Below, piece by piece: positions 52,514 to 61,247 of a stretch of DNA of 64,000 bases (positions within the stretch are counted from its first letter, which is position 1; every line of letters starts with the position of its first letter). The notes below the pieces were generated by a model. It did no database searches. It was given only the letters and a program-made list of their open reading frames with translations, and was not told the DNA's origin. A program made the position numbers and the translations under genes. This DNA is from Clostridium lundense DSM 17049. Its GTDB lineage: Bacteria > Bacillota > Clostridia > Clostridiales > Clostridiaceae. The stretch is from the NCBI RefSeq assembly GCF_000619945.1, contig NZ_JHVC01000003.1, positions 186,001 through 250,000 on the forward strand, read 5' to 3'.

Positions 52514-55267
52514 TTGACAAATAAAGATAAGATTTTTGATACTCTAAAAAATCTTACTAAGAAATGTATTGATAATGGTGAACCTGGTGTAACTGCCATA
52601 CAAATTAGCACTTACCTTAATATACAAAGAAATACTGTCAGTCATTATTTAAATGAACTATATAAGGAATGTAAAATACTAAAAATAAATTCAAGACCAG
52701 TGTATTTTTTAGATAAGAGTGTTTATGAAAATAATAAAATTAAATATAAAAGTGTTAAAACTAATAAAATAGAAGAATACAAGGAGCCTTCAAAGGATAG
52801 TCCATTTATTAAACTTATTGGATATAGAGGAAGCTTAAAATCACAGGTAGAACAATGTAAAGCTGCTACTTCCTATCCTAATAATGGTCTTCCAATTTTA
52901 CTCACAGGAGAAAGTGGAGTTGGAAAAAGTTTCATGGCTCAACTTGCATATGAATATGCTAAAAGTTGTAGTTTTATAGGTAAAAATGCATCCTTTATTA
53001 TATTTAACTGCGCTGATTATTCACATAATCCTGAACTATTGTCTGGAAACCTCTTTGGATATCAAAAAGGAACTTTTACTGGAGCAAACTCAGATAAACC
53101 AGGACTAATTGAAGAAGCAAATGGTGGATATATATTTCTTGATGAGGTTCACAGGCTCCCTCCTGAAGGTCAAGAAAAACTATTTTTGCTTATGGATAAA
53201 GGTATATTTAGAAGGCTTGGAGACACAGGAAAATTTAGAACTACTTCTTTAAGATTTATATTCGCTACAACTGAAATTCCAGAGAAAGCATTTTTACCAA
53301 CATTTTTAAGAAGAATTCCTGTTATTATTAATATGCCTAATTTATCTGATAGGCCTATTAATGAAAGATTAGAAATTATATATGAATTTTATAAAGATGA
53401 AGCTAAGCATATTGAAAAAGATATATTAATAACTAACCAAATACTTAATCTACTTTTATCTTCTAAAATTAACGGAAATATAGGTACACTTATAAATACT
53501 ATAAAATATACCTGTGCTCATGCTTATATTAATAATGAAAAAAAGTCAAAACAAATTACTATTCGTTTAAGTGATCTCCCTCAAACAATATTATTAGATA
53601 ATACTTTAATTAAAAAAGACTATAACTTTAATGCTATGCACATATGTCATAAAACTGATGCCGACTTTAATAGCATTAACTTTATAAATAAGGACGAAAA
53701 TATTGATAGTGCCTTTAGCAAAATAATAAACTCAATAATAAATTATGAAAGTAACCATCTAAATTATACAGAACTTATAAAATCTATAACATTATCAATA
53801 AATTCTATATCTGATGAGCTTATGTTTAAAAAGGAACTCTATGATACTAATTCAATATATTCTAGTATTGTAAAACTCAACGTTGAAAATGCCCTTAAAG
53901 TTATGGAAAACAATTATGGATTAAAGTATTGTGAAAATATTTCAAATATATTATGTCATTCATTGAATTATTTTTATGAAAATTCCTATAAAATTTCAAA
54001 GGAAAATATAATTGTCTATAATGAAATATATTTTTCTCTTAAAAAGATTTTCCCCAAACCCTATATTATTGCAGATAAGTTTTTAGATATAATAGAAACT
54101 AATATTGATTACAACTTTAATATTAAAGTTAGAATTTATATTACTGTATACATTGCAAGTCTAATTAATAACAATTCAAGCCAAATAAATTCTATAATAA
54201 TAGCTCATGGTCCCTCTACAGCAAGCAGCATTGCAAGTGTTGCAAATAAACTACTTGGAGAATTTGTTTTTCAATCTTTTAATATGCCTATTGAAATACC
54301 TATAGAAAAAGTAATTCAAAACTTAATTGAGTATTTACAAAATATAAATACTAAAAACGGTATTATAATTCTTGTAGATATGGGATCTCTTATGGAAATA
54401 TATAAGCCATTATTGAAGGTTATCTCTGGTGATATTGGAATTGTTTCTAATATCACAACACAAGTTGCATTTGATGTTGGAAATAGAATTATTTTAGGAC
54501 AGCCAATTGAAGAAATTCTTCAGGAAACAACTAAAAGAAATAAAATTAATTATAAATATATAAAGTCATTACATCTTAAGAAAAACGCTATACTTACTAT
54601 TTGTATATCAGGTATAGGCACTGCTGTTAAAATCAAAAATTTACTAAAACAATGTATTAATGATGACAATATAGAAATTATAGCCTATGACTATAATAAG
54701 ATAAAAAACAATGGTATTGAAGATAAAATATTTAACACCTATAATATTATGCTTATTATTGGAACCGTTAATCCTTTTATTAAAGAAATACCTTATATAA
54801 ATCTAGAAGATTTAATTTCTGGTAAGTGTAAAAGCATATTAAACAGTGTACTAGAAAATATAATAAAAAATAAAAACTTGGAAGAAATAAATAAAAATAT
54901 TGTTAAGGCCTTCTCATTACAAAATGTTTTAAACCAACTTATTATACTAAATCCTAATAAATTAATTGATCAAGTAGAAGAAGTAATTTCAAAGCTAGAA
55001 ATGGGCTTACTAGTTAAATTTAATAATGATTTAATCATAAGCCTTTACATTCATACTTGCGTTCTTATAGAGAGGCTTATTATGAAAGATTATTCAGTGT
55101 CATATAGTAATGATGAAAGCTTTGTTAAGTGTCATAAGGATTTTATAGAAATAATAAAGAAATCATTTAGTGTCATACTGAAAAAATATAAAATTCAGAT
55201 TCCTATAAGTGAAATACAAATTATATATCAAATAATTCATGATAAAGTTGATAACTTCAGCTATTAA
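52514..55267 (+). CDS. LevR-family sigma-54-dependent PTS regulator
   Basis: A 917-residue regulator. It has an N-terminal winged HTH (residues 5-65), then an AAA+ sigma-54 interaction domain with Walker A GESGVGKS (132-139), sigma-54 loop GTFTGA (186-191, a variant of GAFTGA) and Walker B 'YIFLDE' (206-211). PTS-regulation domains follow: a PRD, a mannose-family EIIA-like domain with 'IIIAHGPSTASSIASV' (phosphorylatable His), an EIIB-like region, and a second PRD near the end. The start is TTG at 52514 with AGGTAGTGAT upstream. It activates the promoter at 55284-55300 and is tuned by PTS phosphorylation. Confidence 0.93.
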   Translation: MTNKDKIFDTLKNLTKKCIDNGEPGVTAIQISTYLNIQRNTVSHYLNELYKECKILKINSRPVYFLDKSVYENNKIKYKSVKTNKIEEYKEPSKDSPFIKLIGYRGSLKSQVEQCKAATSYPNNGLPILLTGESGVGKSFMAQLAYEYAKSCSFIGKNASFIIFNCADYSHNPELLSGNLFGYQKGTFTGANSDKPGLIEEANGGYIFLDEVHRLPPEGQEKLFLLMDKGIFRRLGDTGKFRTTSLRFIFATTEIPEKAFLPTFLRRIPVIINMPNLSDRPINERLEIIYEFYKDEAKHIEKDILITNQILNLLLSSKINGNIGTLINTIKYTCAHAYINNEKKSKQITIRLSDLPQTILLDNTLIKKDYNFNAMHICHKTDADFNSINFINKDENIDSAFSKIINSIINYESNHLNYTELIKSITLSINSISDELMFKKELYDTNSIYSSIVKLNVENALKVMENNYGLKYCENISNILCHSLNYFYENSYKISKENIIVYNEIYFSLKKIFPKPYIIADKFLDIIETNIDYNFNIKVRIYITVYIASLINNNSSQINSIIIAHGPSTASSIASVANKLLGEFVFQSFNMPIEIPIEKVIQNLIEYLQNINTKNGIIILVDMGSLMEIYKPLLKVISGDIGIVSNITTQVAFDVGNRIILGQPIEEILQETTKRNKINYKYIKSLHLKKNAILTICISGIGTAVKIKNLLKQCINDDNIEIIAYDYNKIKNNGIEDKIFNTYNIMLIIGTVNPFIKEIPYINLEDLISGKCKSILNSVLENIIKNKNLEEINKNIVKAFSLQNVLNQLIILNPNKLIDQVEEVISKLEMGLLVKFNNDLIISLYIHTCVLIERLIMKDYSVSYSNDESFVKCHKDFIEIIKKSFSVILKKYKIQIPISEIQIIYQIIHDKVDNFSY

Positions 55268-55283
55268 ACGCTTTACCACTTCA

Positions 55284-55300
55284 TTGGTATAAAGTTTGCT
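55284..55300 (+). promoter_or_regulatory. Sigma-54 promoter upstream of the ceramidase-like/PTS operon
   Basis: TTGGTATAAAGTTTGCT has the -24 GG and -12 GC elements separated by exactly ten bases, matching TTGGCA-N6-TTGCT at the key positions. It begins 17 bases after the stop of the sigma-54 activator gene. A TACCA/TGGTA dyad (55274-55289) overlaps it. Confidence 0.78.
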
Positions 55301-55343
55301 ATATAAATATATAAAAATAGAATAAATATTGGGGGAAATTATA

Positions 55344-56645
55344 ATGTACTATAAATTAATGGGAAACGCCTCTTATGCGTATTTCCATATTCCTAAAGGC
55401 ACAAACCTAGCAGGTTATAGTGACAGGCCCACTGGATGCTTAGGAACACATGACATGCTGGCAACTAAATCACTTACAATAACCAATGGTGATGAAACTA
55501 TAGTTATAATAACTAATGACTTATTATCTGTAGATAAAGAAATGGTTCAAGGTGTTGTAGAAAATATAAATGAAAGATATTCTATACCCGAAAAAAATAT
55601 ATTTATTTGTGCTTCTCATACCCATTCTGGCCCTGAAATAACGGGATTTGAAATTTATGACTACGATAAAAAAATAGATGAAAATCATAAAAAATTAAAA
55701 AAAGAAATTATAAATATAATTTCCCAAAATGCATTAAAATCATTAGATAATCTAGTACCAATAAAAATAGGATTTGGTAAAGGACAATGTGATGAAATAG
55801 CATGCAATAGAATTGATAAAAACTTTAAAGTTGATAAAAACGTTTACATTTTAAAAATATTAAAAACCTCTGGAGATATTTTAGCACTTATTATTAATTA
55901 TTCTTGCCACCCTACTGTAATGGGTTCTAATAACCTATATGTAACAGCTGACTTTGCTGGAGTTGTTCAAAATCTTATAGAGAAACACTATAAAAATAAC
56001 TGTATTGCTATGTTTACAAATGGTGCTTGTGGAGATCAAAGCACTAGATATACAAGAAAAGAGCAAAGTTTTAAAGAAGTTAAGCGACTTGGAAACATTC
56101 TTTATAAATCTGTAGTCAATATTGCAGATGCAATAAATAAGTATGAAGATACCATTTCCATGGAATGTATTAAAACAACTTATGAGTTTCCTATGAAGGA
56201 CTTACCAAATTATAATGAAGCTTTGACAAGATATAGAGAAGCAAAACTTTTAAAAGAACAAGCTTTAAATAATAATGTTTCATCAGCAGAAATTAGAAAA
56301 GCAATTACAAGATATCAAGGTGCATCTATTACGCTAAAGCTTATAGACCTTTTTAAGAAAGAAAATAAAATAATTGATTTTATTCATATAATTAAAATCA
56401 ATAAAATTGTTTTTGTAGGCCTGCCTATTGAATTGTTTTCTGAATATGGATTTAAAATAAAATCTTTAAGTAAATATGAAAATACCATTATAGTAGATTA
56501 TACAAACAATTTACTTGGATACGTTTACACTCCAGACTCCTATAAAGACGGTGATTATGAAGCATGGTCATCTCCATTTAGAATAGATACAGGTGAAATA
56601 ATTGTAACGGATGTTCTTAAACTCATAAATAATTTGGAAGATTAA
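55344..56645 (+). CDS. Neutral ceramidase-like amidohydrolase, cytoplasmic short form
   Basis: A 433-residue protein matching the N-terminal catalytic domain of neutral/alkaline ceramidase (family PF04734). Metal motifs are 'ICASHTHSGPEITG' (the HxH pair), 'NYSCHPTVMG' and 'TNGACGDQS'. Neutral ceramidases are usually over 600 residues and secreted; here there is no signal peptide and the second domain is missing, so it probably acts in the cytoplasm on a soluble N-acyl substrate. The ATG at 55344 has GGGGGAAA. It is first in the sigma-54 operon, ahead of mannose-family PTS genes, which suggests an N-acylated sugar phosphate as substrate. Confidence 0.82.
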   Translation: MYYKLMGNASYAYFHIPKGTNLAGYSDRPTGCLGTHDMLATKSLTITNGDETIVIITNDLLSVDKEMVQGVVENINERYSIPEKNIFICASHTHSGPEITGFEIYDYDKKIDENHKKLKKEIINIISQNALKSLDNLVPIKIGFGKGQCDEIACNRIDKNFKVDKNVYILKILKTSGDILALIINYSCHPTVMGSNNLYVTADFAGVVQNLIEKHYKNNCIAMFTNGACGDQSTRYTRKEQSFKEVKRLGNILYKSVVNIADAINKYEDTISMECIKTTYEFPMKDLPNYNEALTRYREAKLLKEQALNNNVSSAEIRKAITRYQGASITLKLIDLFKKENKIIDFIHIIKINKIVFVGLPIELFSEYGFKIKSLSKYENTIIVDYTNNLLGYVYTPDSYKDGDYEAWSSPFRIDTGEIIVTDVLKLINNLED

Positions 56646-56664
56646 GTAAACAGGAGGGAGTTAA

Positions 56665-57078
56665 ATGTATAATTTATTACTTATATCCCATGGAAATTTA
56701 GCTCAAGAATTTTTAAACACACTTGAAATGATAATGGGACCTCAAGATAATATACTACCTTTAGGTTTACAACCAGAAGAAGGAAAAGAGGATTTTGAGA
56801 AAAGAATATCTAATGCATGTGAAAAGATGTATATGAGTAATGGAGTTCTTATCCTTGCAGACTTATATGGAGGAACCCCATGCAATTCAGCTGTATTAAA
56901 GCTTATATCCAAATATGACAAAATCCAAATACTTACAGGTCTAAATCTTCCTATGCTTATCCAATCAATAATATATAGAGATGAAAATTTAGAAACCGCT
57001 GTTTTGAAATTAAAGCAGGATACCAATGATGCTATCTGCATTTTAAACAAGAACTCATTTAAATCTCATGAAGATTAG
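56665..57078 (+). CDS. PTS mannose-family IIA component
   Basis: A 137-residue IIAMan. The N-terminal 'LLISHGNLAQEFLNTLEMI' carries the phosphorylated His (H9), and 'LILADLYGGTPCNSAVL' is the conserved central motif. It receives phosphate from HPr for the IIB at 58898. The ATG has AGGAGGGAG. It follows the ceramidase-like gene by 20 bases. A 144-base gap with two Shine-Dalgarno-like sites separates it from the IIC gene; no gene was seen in that gap. Confidence 0.93.
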   Translation: MYNLLLISHGNLAQEFLNTLEMIMGPQDNILPLGLQPEEGKEDFEKRISNACEKMYMSNGVLILADLYGGTPCNSAVLKLISKYDKIQILTGLNLPMLIQSIIYRDENLETAVLKLKQDTNDAICILNKNSFKSHED

Positions 57079-57222
57079 TCTAACTTATTATCTAAGCTAA
57101 AGGTCCTCTAAAGATATTTTTTCACAAAGTAATTCTTAGGTTTAGTCTGATAAAAGGAGGTGTAAAACAACTTATATCCTAATCCTATTAACCTTTAAAT
57201 AAAATTTGGAGGAGGTATTATT

Positions 57223-57987
57223 ATGAGCGCTTTTCAGATTATTGCTTTAACAATCTACGCATTTCTAGCAATACTTGACTCTCTTGAAACAAATATTGGT
57301 TTAAGCAAACCAATACAGGCTGGATTTTTCACAGGAATTATCATGGGTGATATAAGCTTAGGTTTAGCAGTTGGCGCTACACTGCAATTAATGATTCTTG
57401 GCGTTGGAACTTATGGTGGTGCTTCAATACCAGACTTTATGACAGGCGCTATTATTGGTACTGCGTTAGGTGTTATTTCTGGCAAAGGATTAGAATTTGC
57501 CATAGGTCTTGCAGTTCCTATTGGGCTTTTCCTTGTACAACTAGATGTTCTTGCAAGATTCACAAATACCTATTTTCAGCATAAGGCAGATAAGTATGCT
57601 GAAGAAGGCGATACCAAAGGAATAGAGAGAATGAATCTTTTAGGTGCTCTTCCTTGGGGTTTATCCCGTGCTATCCCAGTATTTATAGCATTAATATTTG
57701 GTACAGAAATTGTTCAAGGTCTTTTAAAAGTATTTCCAAATTGGTTAATGGGTGGATTGAAAGTAGCAGGAGGAATACTTCCAGCACTTGGAATCGCAAT
57801 ATTACTTAAATATTTGCCAGTAAAAAGATACTTTGCTTATTTACTAATTGGATTCGTTGCTGCTGCTTATTTAAAAGTCCCTATGGTAGGAGTTGCCCTG
57901 CTTGGTCTTGCTTTAGCATATATTTTATATCAAAGAAATGAGGCTACTTCCAGTATTATTACAGGAGGCATGGACGAAGATGAATAA
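57223..57987 (+). CDS. PTS mannose-family IIC component
   Basis: A 254-residue IIC with 'DSLETNIGLSKPIQAGFFTG', 'GATLQLMILGVGTYGGASIPD' (in part) and about seven hydrophobic segments, the mannose/sorbose family fold. It forms the translocation channel with IID. The ATG has a GGAGGAGG site. Its stop overlaps the IID start by eight bases. Confidence 0.94.
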   Translation: MSAFQIIALTIYAFLAILDSLETNIGLSKPIQAGFFTGIIMGDISLGLAVGATLQLMILGVGTYGGASIPDFMTGAIIGTALGVISGKGLEFAIGLAVPIGLFLVQLDVLARFTNTYFQHKADKYAEEGDTKGIERMNLLGALPWGLSRAIPVFIALIFGTEIVQGLLKVFPNWLMGGLKVAGGILPALGIAILLKYLPVKRYFAYLLIGFVAAAYLKVPMVGVALLGLALAYILYQRNEATSSIITGGMDEDE

Positions 57988-58792
57988 TAATAAAATAGAT
58001 GATAAAAAAATAACTAAAAATGATCTTAAAAAAGTAAATTTAAGATGGCTTCTTGCTGGACAGTTAGGATGGAACTATGAAAGAATGCAAGGTTTACCAT
58101 ATTGCTATGCAATGATTCCAATCTTAAAGAAACTATATCCAGATAAAGAAGATCTAAAAAAAGCTCTTAAACTTCATCTACAATTCTTTAACACCGAACC
58201 AGATATGGCCCATTTAATTCTTGGAGCCAATATTGCAATTGAAGAAAAAGAAGGACTAAAAGCAGAAGAAGCGATAACTGGTATTAAAACAGGACTTATG
58301 GGACCTTTTGCTGGTATTGGCGATACAATATTTGGCGTTATAGGAAATACGGTATTTGGGTCCATAGCATCTTATATGGCTCTAAATGGAAACTCACTTG
58401 GAATTTGGATTTGGACAGTATTTCTTCTATTTAGATGGGTAATAAGATGGTGGTTCATAAACATTGGATATTCACAAGGAACAAAACTTGTAACAACCCT
58501 TGGCGGAAAATTAAAGAATATAACTGAAGCCGCAAGTATATTAGGAATTACTGTTATAGGTGCACTTATTCCAACAGTTATAAGAGCAAAGGTTCCTTAT
58601 GTATTTACTACCGGAAAAGTTGAAATGAAACTTCAAGGCATATTTGACCAGATTATGCCAGCCCTAATTCCTGTAGCATTAGTCGCATTAGTCTACTGGA
58701 TACTTGGAAAAAAGAAAATGACTTCAACAAAAACAATTTTTCTTTTAATGTTACTTGCAATCGTTTTATTTAATTTAAAGATTTTAGCATAA
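57980..58792 (+). CDS. PTS mannose-family IID component
   Basis: A 270-residue IID. Characteristic parts include 'LAGQLGWNYERMQGLPYCYA', 'FNTEPDMAHLILGANIAIEE', 'GPFAGIGDTIFG' and C-terminal membrane segments. I take the ATG at 57980, which overlaps the IIC end; a longer frame from 57938 lacks a site. A perfect 16-bp hairpin separates it from the IIB gene. Confidence 0.94.
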   Translation: MNNNKIDDKKITKNDLKKVNLRWLLAGQLGWNYERMQGLPYCYAMIPILKKLYPDKEDLKKALKLHLQFFNTEPDMAHLILGANIAIEEKEGLKAEEAITGIKTGLMGPFAGIGDTIFGVIGNTVFGSIASYMALNGNSLGIWIWTVFLLFRWVIRWWFINIGYSQGTKLVTTLGGKLKNITEAASILGITVIGALIPTVIRAKVPYVFTTGKVEMKLQGIFDQIMPALIPVALVALVYWILGKKKMTSTKTIFLLMLLAIVLFNLKILA

Positions 58793-58802
58793 TTATATTA
58801 TC

Positions 58803-58838
58803 AATTTATAGAAACTGCTTATGCAGTTTCTATAAATT
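58803..58838 (+). other. Perfect 16-bp hairpin between the IID and IIB genes
   Basis: aatttatagaaactgc (58803-58818) pairs perfectly with gcagtttctataaatt (58823-58838), loop ttat. Only a weak T-rich stretch follows. It may be a processing or stability element, or a partial terminator that lowers IIB and SIS expression. Confidence 0.7.
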
Positions 58839-58897
58839 AATTTTATTATAATATAAACTTAATTAAGTTTATAAATTAAATGCAAGGATGTGAAAGT

Positions 58898-59386
58898 ATG
58901 GGGATTATTCATATTAGAATTGACGATAGACTTATCCATGGTCAAGTAGCAGCTTTTTGGTGCAACTCACTTAAAGCAAATAGAATAATGGTGGCAAATG
59001 ATGCAGTTGCAAAAGATGAACTACAAAAAAACGTTCTCAGAATGGTAGCACCTGCTGGAGTTAGAACGTCAATAATAACTAAACAAACTGCTGCAACTAA
59101 TATTAAAGCTGGAAAATATGATAAAGAAAGAGTTCTATTAATTCTTAAAAGTCCTCAGGATGCCTTAGATTTAATTAATTTAGGTGTAGATATTAAATCT
59201 ATTAATGTTGGTAATATGGCTCATAAGGATAGAACTATTCAAATTAAAAGATCAATAAACGTTACAGAAGCTGATATTGAAAATTTCAAAAAATTATCAG
59301 CTTTAGGTATTGAAATTACTGCAATTATGGTTCCTGACGAACCAGCAACTAGCTTAATGGATTATATTAAAAAAGCTAACAAATAA
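58898..59386 (+). CDS. PTS mannose-family IIB component
   Basis: A 162-residue IIBMan. The active His is H14 in 'DDRLIHGQVAAFWC'; 'VANDAVAKDELQKNVLRMVAP' and 'LINLGVDIKSINVGNMAHK' are family motifs. It transfers phosphate to the incoming sugar. The ATG at 58898 has AAGGATGTGA; an ATG at 58880 overlaps that site. The order IIA-IIC-IID-IIB, with IIB last, is less usual than IIA-IIB-IIC-IID. Confidence 0.93.
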   Translation: MGIIHIRIDDRLIHGQVAAFWCNSLKANRIMVANDAVAKDELQKNVLRMVAPAGVRTSIITKQTAATNIKAGKYDKERVLLILKSPQDALDLINLGVDIKSINVGNMAHKDRTIQIKRSINVTEADIENFKKLSALGIEITAIMVPDEPATSLMDYIKKANK

Positions 59387-59424
59387 TTTATTATATAATC
59401 ATTTATAATATGGGAGGATAGCAC

Positions 59425-60135
59425 ATGAGCTGTGATTTATATTTTAATGTAATTACAGAAATGATTAATAATCTAAAAGAACACCAAAAAGAAAATATAA
59501 CTAAAGCTGCAGAAATTATTGCTCACTCAATTATGAAAGGCGGAATTATTCACTCCTTTGGAAGCGGCCATTCCTATGCAGCCGCTATTGAGGTTGCTGG
59601 CAGAGCAGGTGGACTTATTCCATCAAAGGCAGTTCAAGAACCCTCCAGGGGTGCATATGAAACTGTTGAAGGTGTTGGAACTAAATATATGGATGGTTTT
59701 GATCTAAGAGAAAATGATTGCTTCATTCTAATATCAAATTCTGGCCGAAATCCACTAGGAATTGAAATGGCAAACCATGTAAAGAAACATGGCAATAAAA
59801 TAATAGTTGTTACATCCCTTGATGTTTCAAAAACTCTAAATTCAAGACATTCATCTGGAAAGAACCTTTATGAATTTGCAGATGTTGTTCTTGATAATAT
59901 GGGAGTTGAGGGAGATGCAGCCGTCCAACTTGAAGGACTGCCAGTTAAAATTTGTGGAACTTCTTCTATTACAGCAGCAGTTTTGTTAAATTGTGCAGTG
60001 CTTGAATCCATTGAAATAATGCTTTTAAAGGGATATACTCCACCTATATATATGAGTGAAAATGTGGATGGAGGACCAGAATTTAATAAAAAATTAACTG
60101 AAAAATATGCAGACAGACTACAACGATTAAAATAA
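59425..60135 (+). CDS. SIS-domain sugar isomerase-like protein (UPF0309-like)
   Basis: A 236-residue single SIS domain protein. 'IIHSFGSGHSYAAAIEVAGRAGGL' (in part) and 'CFILISNSGRNPLGIEMA' are the sugar-phosphate-binding loops, and 'GDAAVQLEGLPVKICGTSSI' follows. It resembles the UPF0309 proteins that occur beside nagA in bacilli. SIS proteins isomerise or bind phosphosugars, often amino-sugar phosphates. It is the last gene of the PTS operon and probably processes the phosphosugar after the ceramidase-like step. The ATG has GGGAGG. Confidence 0.88.
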   Translation: MSCDLYFNVITEMINNLKEHQKENITKAAEIIAHSIMKGGIIHSFGSGHSYAAAIEVAGRAGGLIPSKAVQEPSRGAYETVEGVGTKYMDGFDLRENDCFILISNSGRNPLGIEMANHVKKHGNKIIVVTSLDVSKTLNSRHSSGKNLYEFADVVLDNMGVEGDAAVQLEGLPVKICGTSSITAAVLLNCAVLESIEIMLLKGYTPPIYMSENVDGGPEFNKKLTEKYADRLQRLK

Positions 60136-60172
60136 TGTAATTTCATTTAATTATGTAAATAAACTACACCTC

Positions 60173-60207
60173 AAACTGTTGGCGTATATACTATGTCAGC
60201 AGTTTTT
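60173..60207 (+). terminator. Terminator after the SIS gene
   Basis: aaactgttggc pairs imperfectly with gtcagcagttt, followed by a T run. It probably ends the PTS operon. Confidence 0.55.
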
Positions 60208-60318
60208 ACTTTGAAATATAATTCACAATTATAGGTATTTATTAATTTTATTCCAATATATTCACTAAAGTATTTATTTTTCCATTTAACTATGATAAAA
60301 TTTTAACAGTCAGTATTC

Positions 60319-60505
60319 TTTATCCGATGACTACCCGCTCTAATACTCCCATCGCACTCTGTGAAAGCGATTCACACCAAATCAAAGATTTGGGTTCTCT
60401 GCTTTTCTTCAAAGTGGGAGTAAAGAGCGGCTACGTCCCTGGATAACGATTTCTAAGCTTTAGTGGGAATAAAAACTCCCTCTGAAGCCAAGAACTCTGT
60501 TTATG
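60319..60505 (+). repeat. Full copy C of the structured intergenic repeat / candidate ncRNA
   Basis: The most complete copy. The outer pairing ttatcc (60320-60325) with ggataa (60441-60446) encloses a long near-perfect stem: ccgctctaatactccca (60335-60351) pairs with gtgggagtaaagagcgg (60414-60430). Inside lies a hairpin ccaaatc/gatttgg. A second hairpin, gctttagtggga with tccctctgaagc, follows at about 60457-60488. Copies A and B share parts (see their entries). No open frame. It ends about 75 bases before the ECF S-component start. Confidence 0.6.
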
Positions 60506-60579
60506 AAACTGAACTTTTTATTAAAACTAAAAATTAAAAGACTTATATCCCTCTAGGGAATAAGATCGGAGGTATTATT

Positions 60580-61167
60580 ATGTCAGAAAAAATGTTATCA
60601 AAGTCTAAGTCTAAATTTAACACTAAACAAATAACTATAATAGGTATGCTTTTTGCAATAACTATTGTACTAGGAGCCACTGGTCTAGGTTTTATTCCTA
60701 TACCACCTTTTAAATTAACTATAATGCACATACCAGTAATTATTGCTTCTTTACTAGAAGGTCCTATCGTTGGAGGTATTACTGGTTTTCTATTTGGTAT
60801 TTTTAGCATAGTTCAAGCTATAAATACACCCTCCCCTATATCATTTATATTCTTAAATCCAATAGTAGCGGTACTTCCAAGAATACTTATAGGAATAACG
60901 CCCTACTACACCTATAAATTTCTTAAAACAAAATATGAAAAGTTTAATATTGCCTTTGCTACTTTAGTAGGATCTTTTACAAACACTTTAGGAGTACTCG
61001 GTTTAATATATGCTTTATATATAAATGCCTACGCAAATGCATTACATATTTCTCACAAGGCTGCTGTAAATACTATACTTGCCCTTGTTTTGAATGGTTT
61101 TGTATCTGGTAGTGGAGCCATTTTAGTCTCTGTTCCTGTAATACTGGCTGTAAGAAAAACTCGTTAA
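60580..61167 (+). CDS. ECF transporter S component (substrate-binding membrane protein)
   Basis: A 195-residue membrane protein with about six helices. 'IPPFKLTIMHIPVIIASLLEGPIVGGITGFLFGI' (in part) is the conserved ECF S-component core, with the short motif near the N-terminus contacting EcfT ('GMLFAITIVLGATG'). It resembles the pantothenate/riboflavin-like S-components (ECF family PF12822). It needs the shared EcfA/EcfT energising module, which is not in this window. The vitamin is unknown. The ATG has a GGAGG site. It is followed by a terminator. Confidence 0.82.
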   Translation: MSEKMLSKSKSKFNTKQITIIGMLFAITIVLGATGLGFIPIPPFKLTIMHIPVIIASLLEGPIVGGITGFLFGIFSIVQAINTPSPISFIFLNPIVAVLPRILIGITPYYTYKFLKTKYEKFNIAFATLVGSFTNTLGVLGLIYALYINAYANALHISHKAAVNTILALVLNGFVSGSGAILVSVPVILAVRKTR

Positions 61168-61201
61168 TATTAATAAAAAGTTATAGTTTCATAAAAAACA
61201 C

Positions 61202-61229
61202 AAGGACTGCTCAAGTTAGCAGTCCTTTA
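61202..61229 (+). terminator. Bidirectional terminator between ECF and MutS-like genes
   Basis: aaggactgct/agcagtcctt, a perfect 10-bp stem with a loop of about 7 bases and T on both sides. Confidence 0.8.
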
Positions 61230-61247
61230 AATATACCATTACTTTTT

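Noticed and set aside
57079..57222. A small gene between the IIA and IIC genes (two Shine-Dalgarno-like sites)
   Set aside because: No start codon follows the first site (aaaggaggtg near 57155) in an open frame of useful length; it may be an untranslated leftover.
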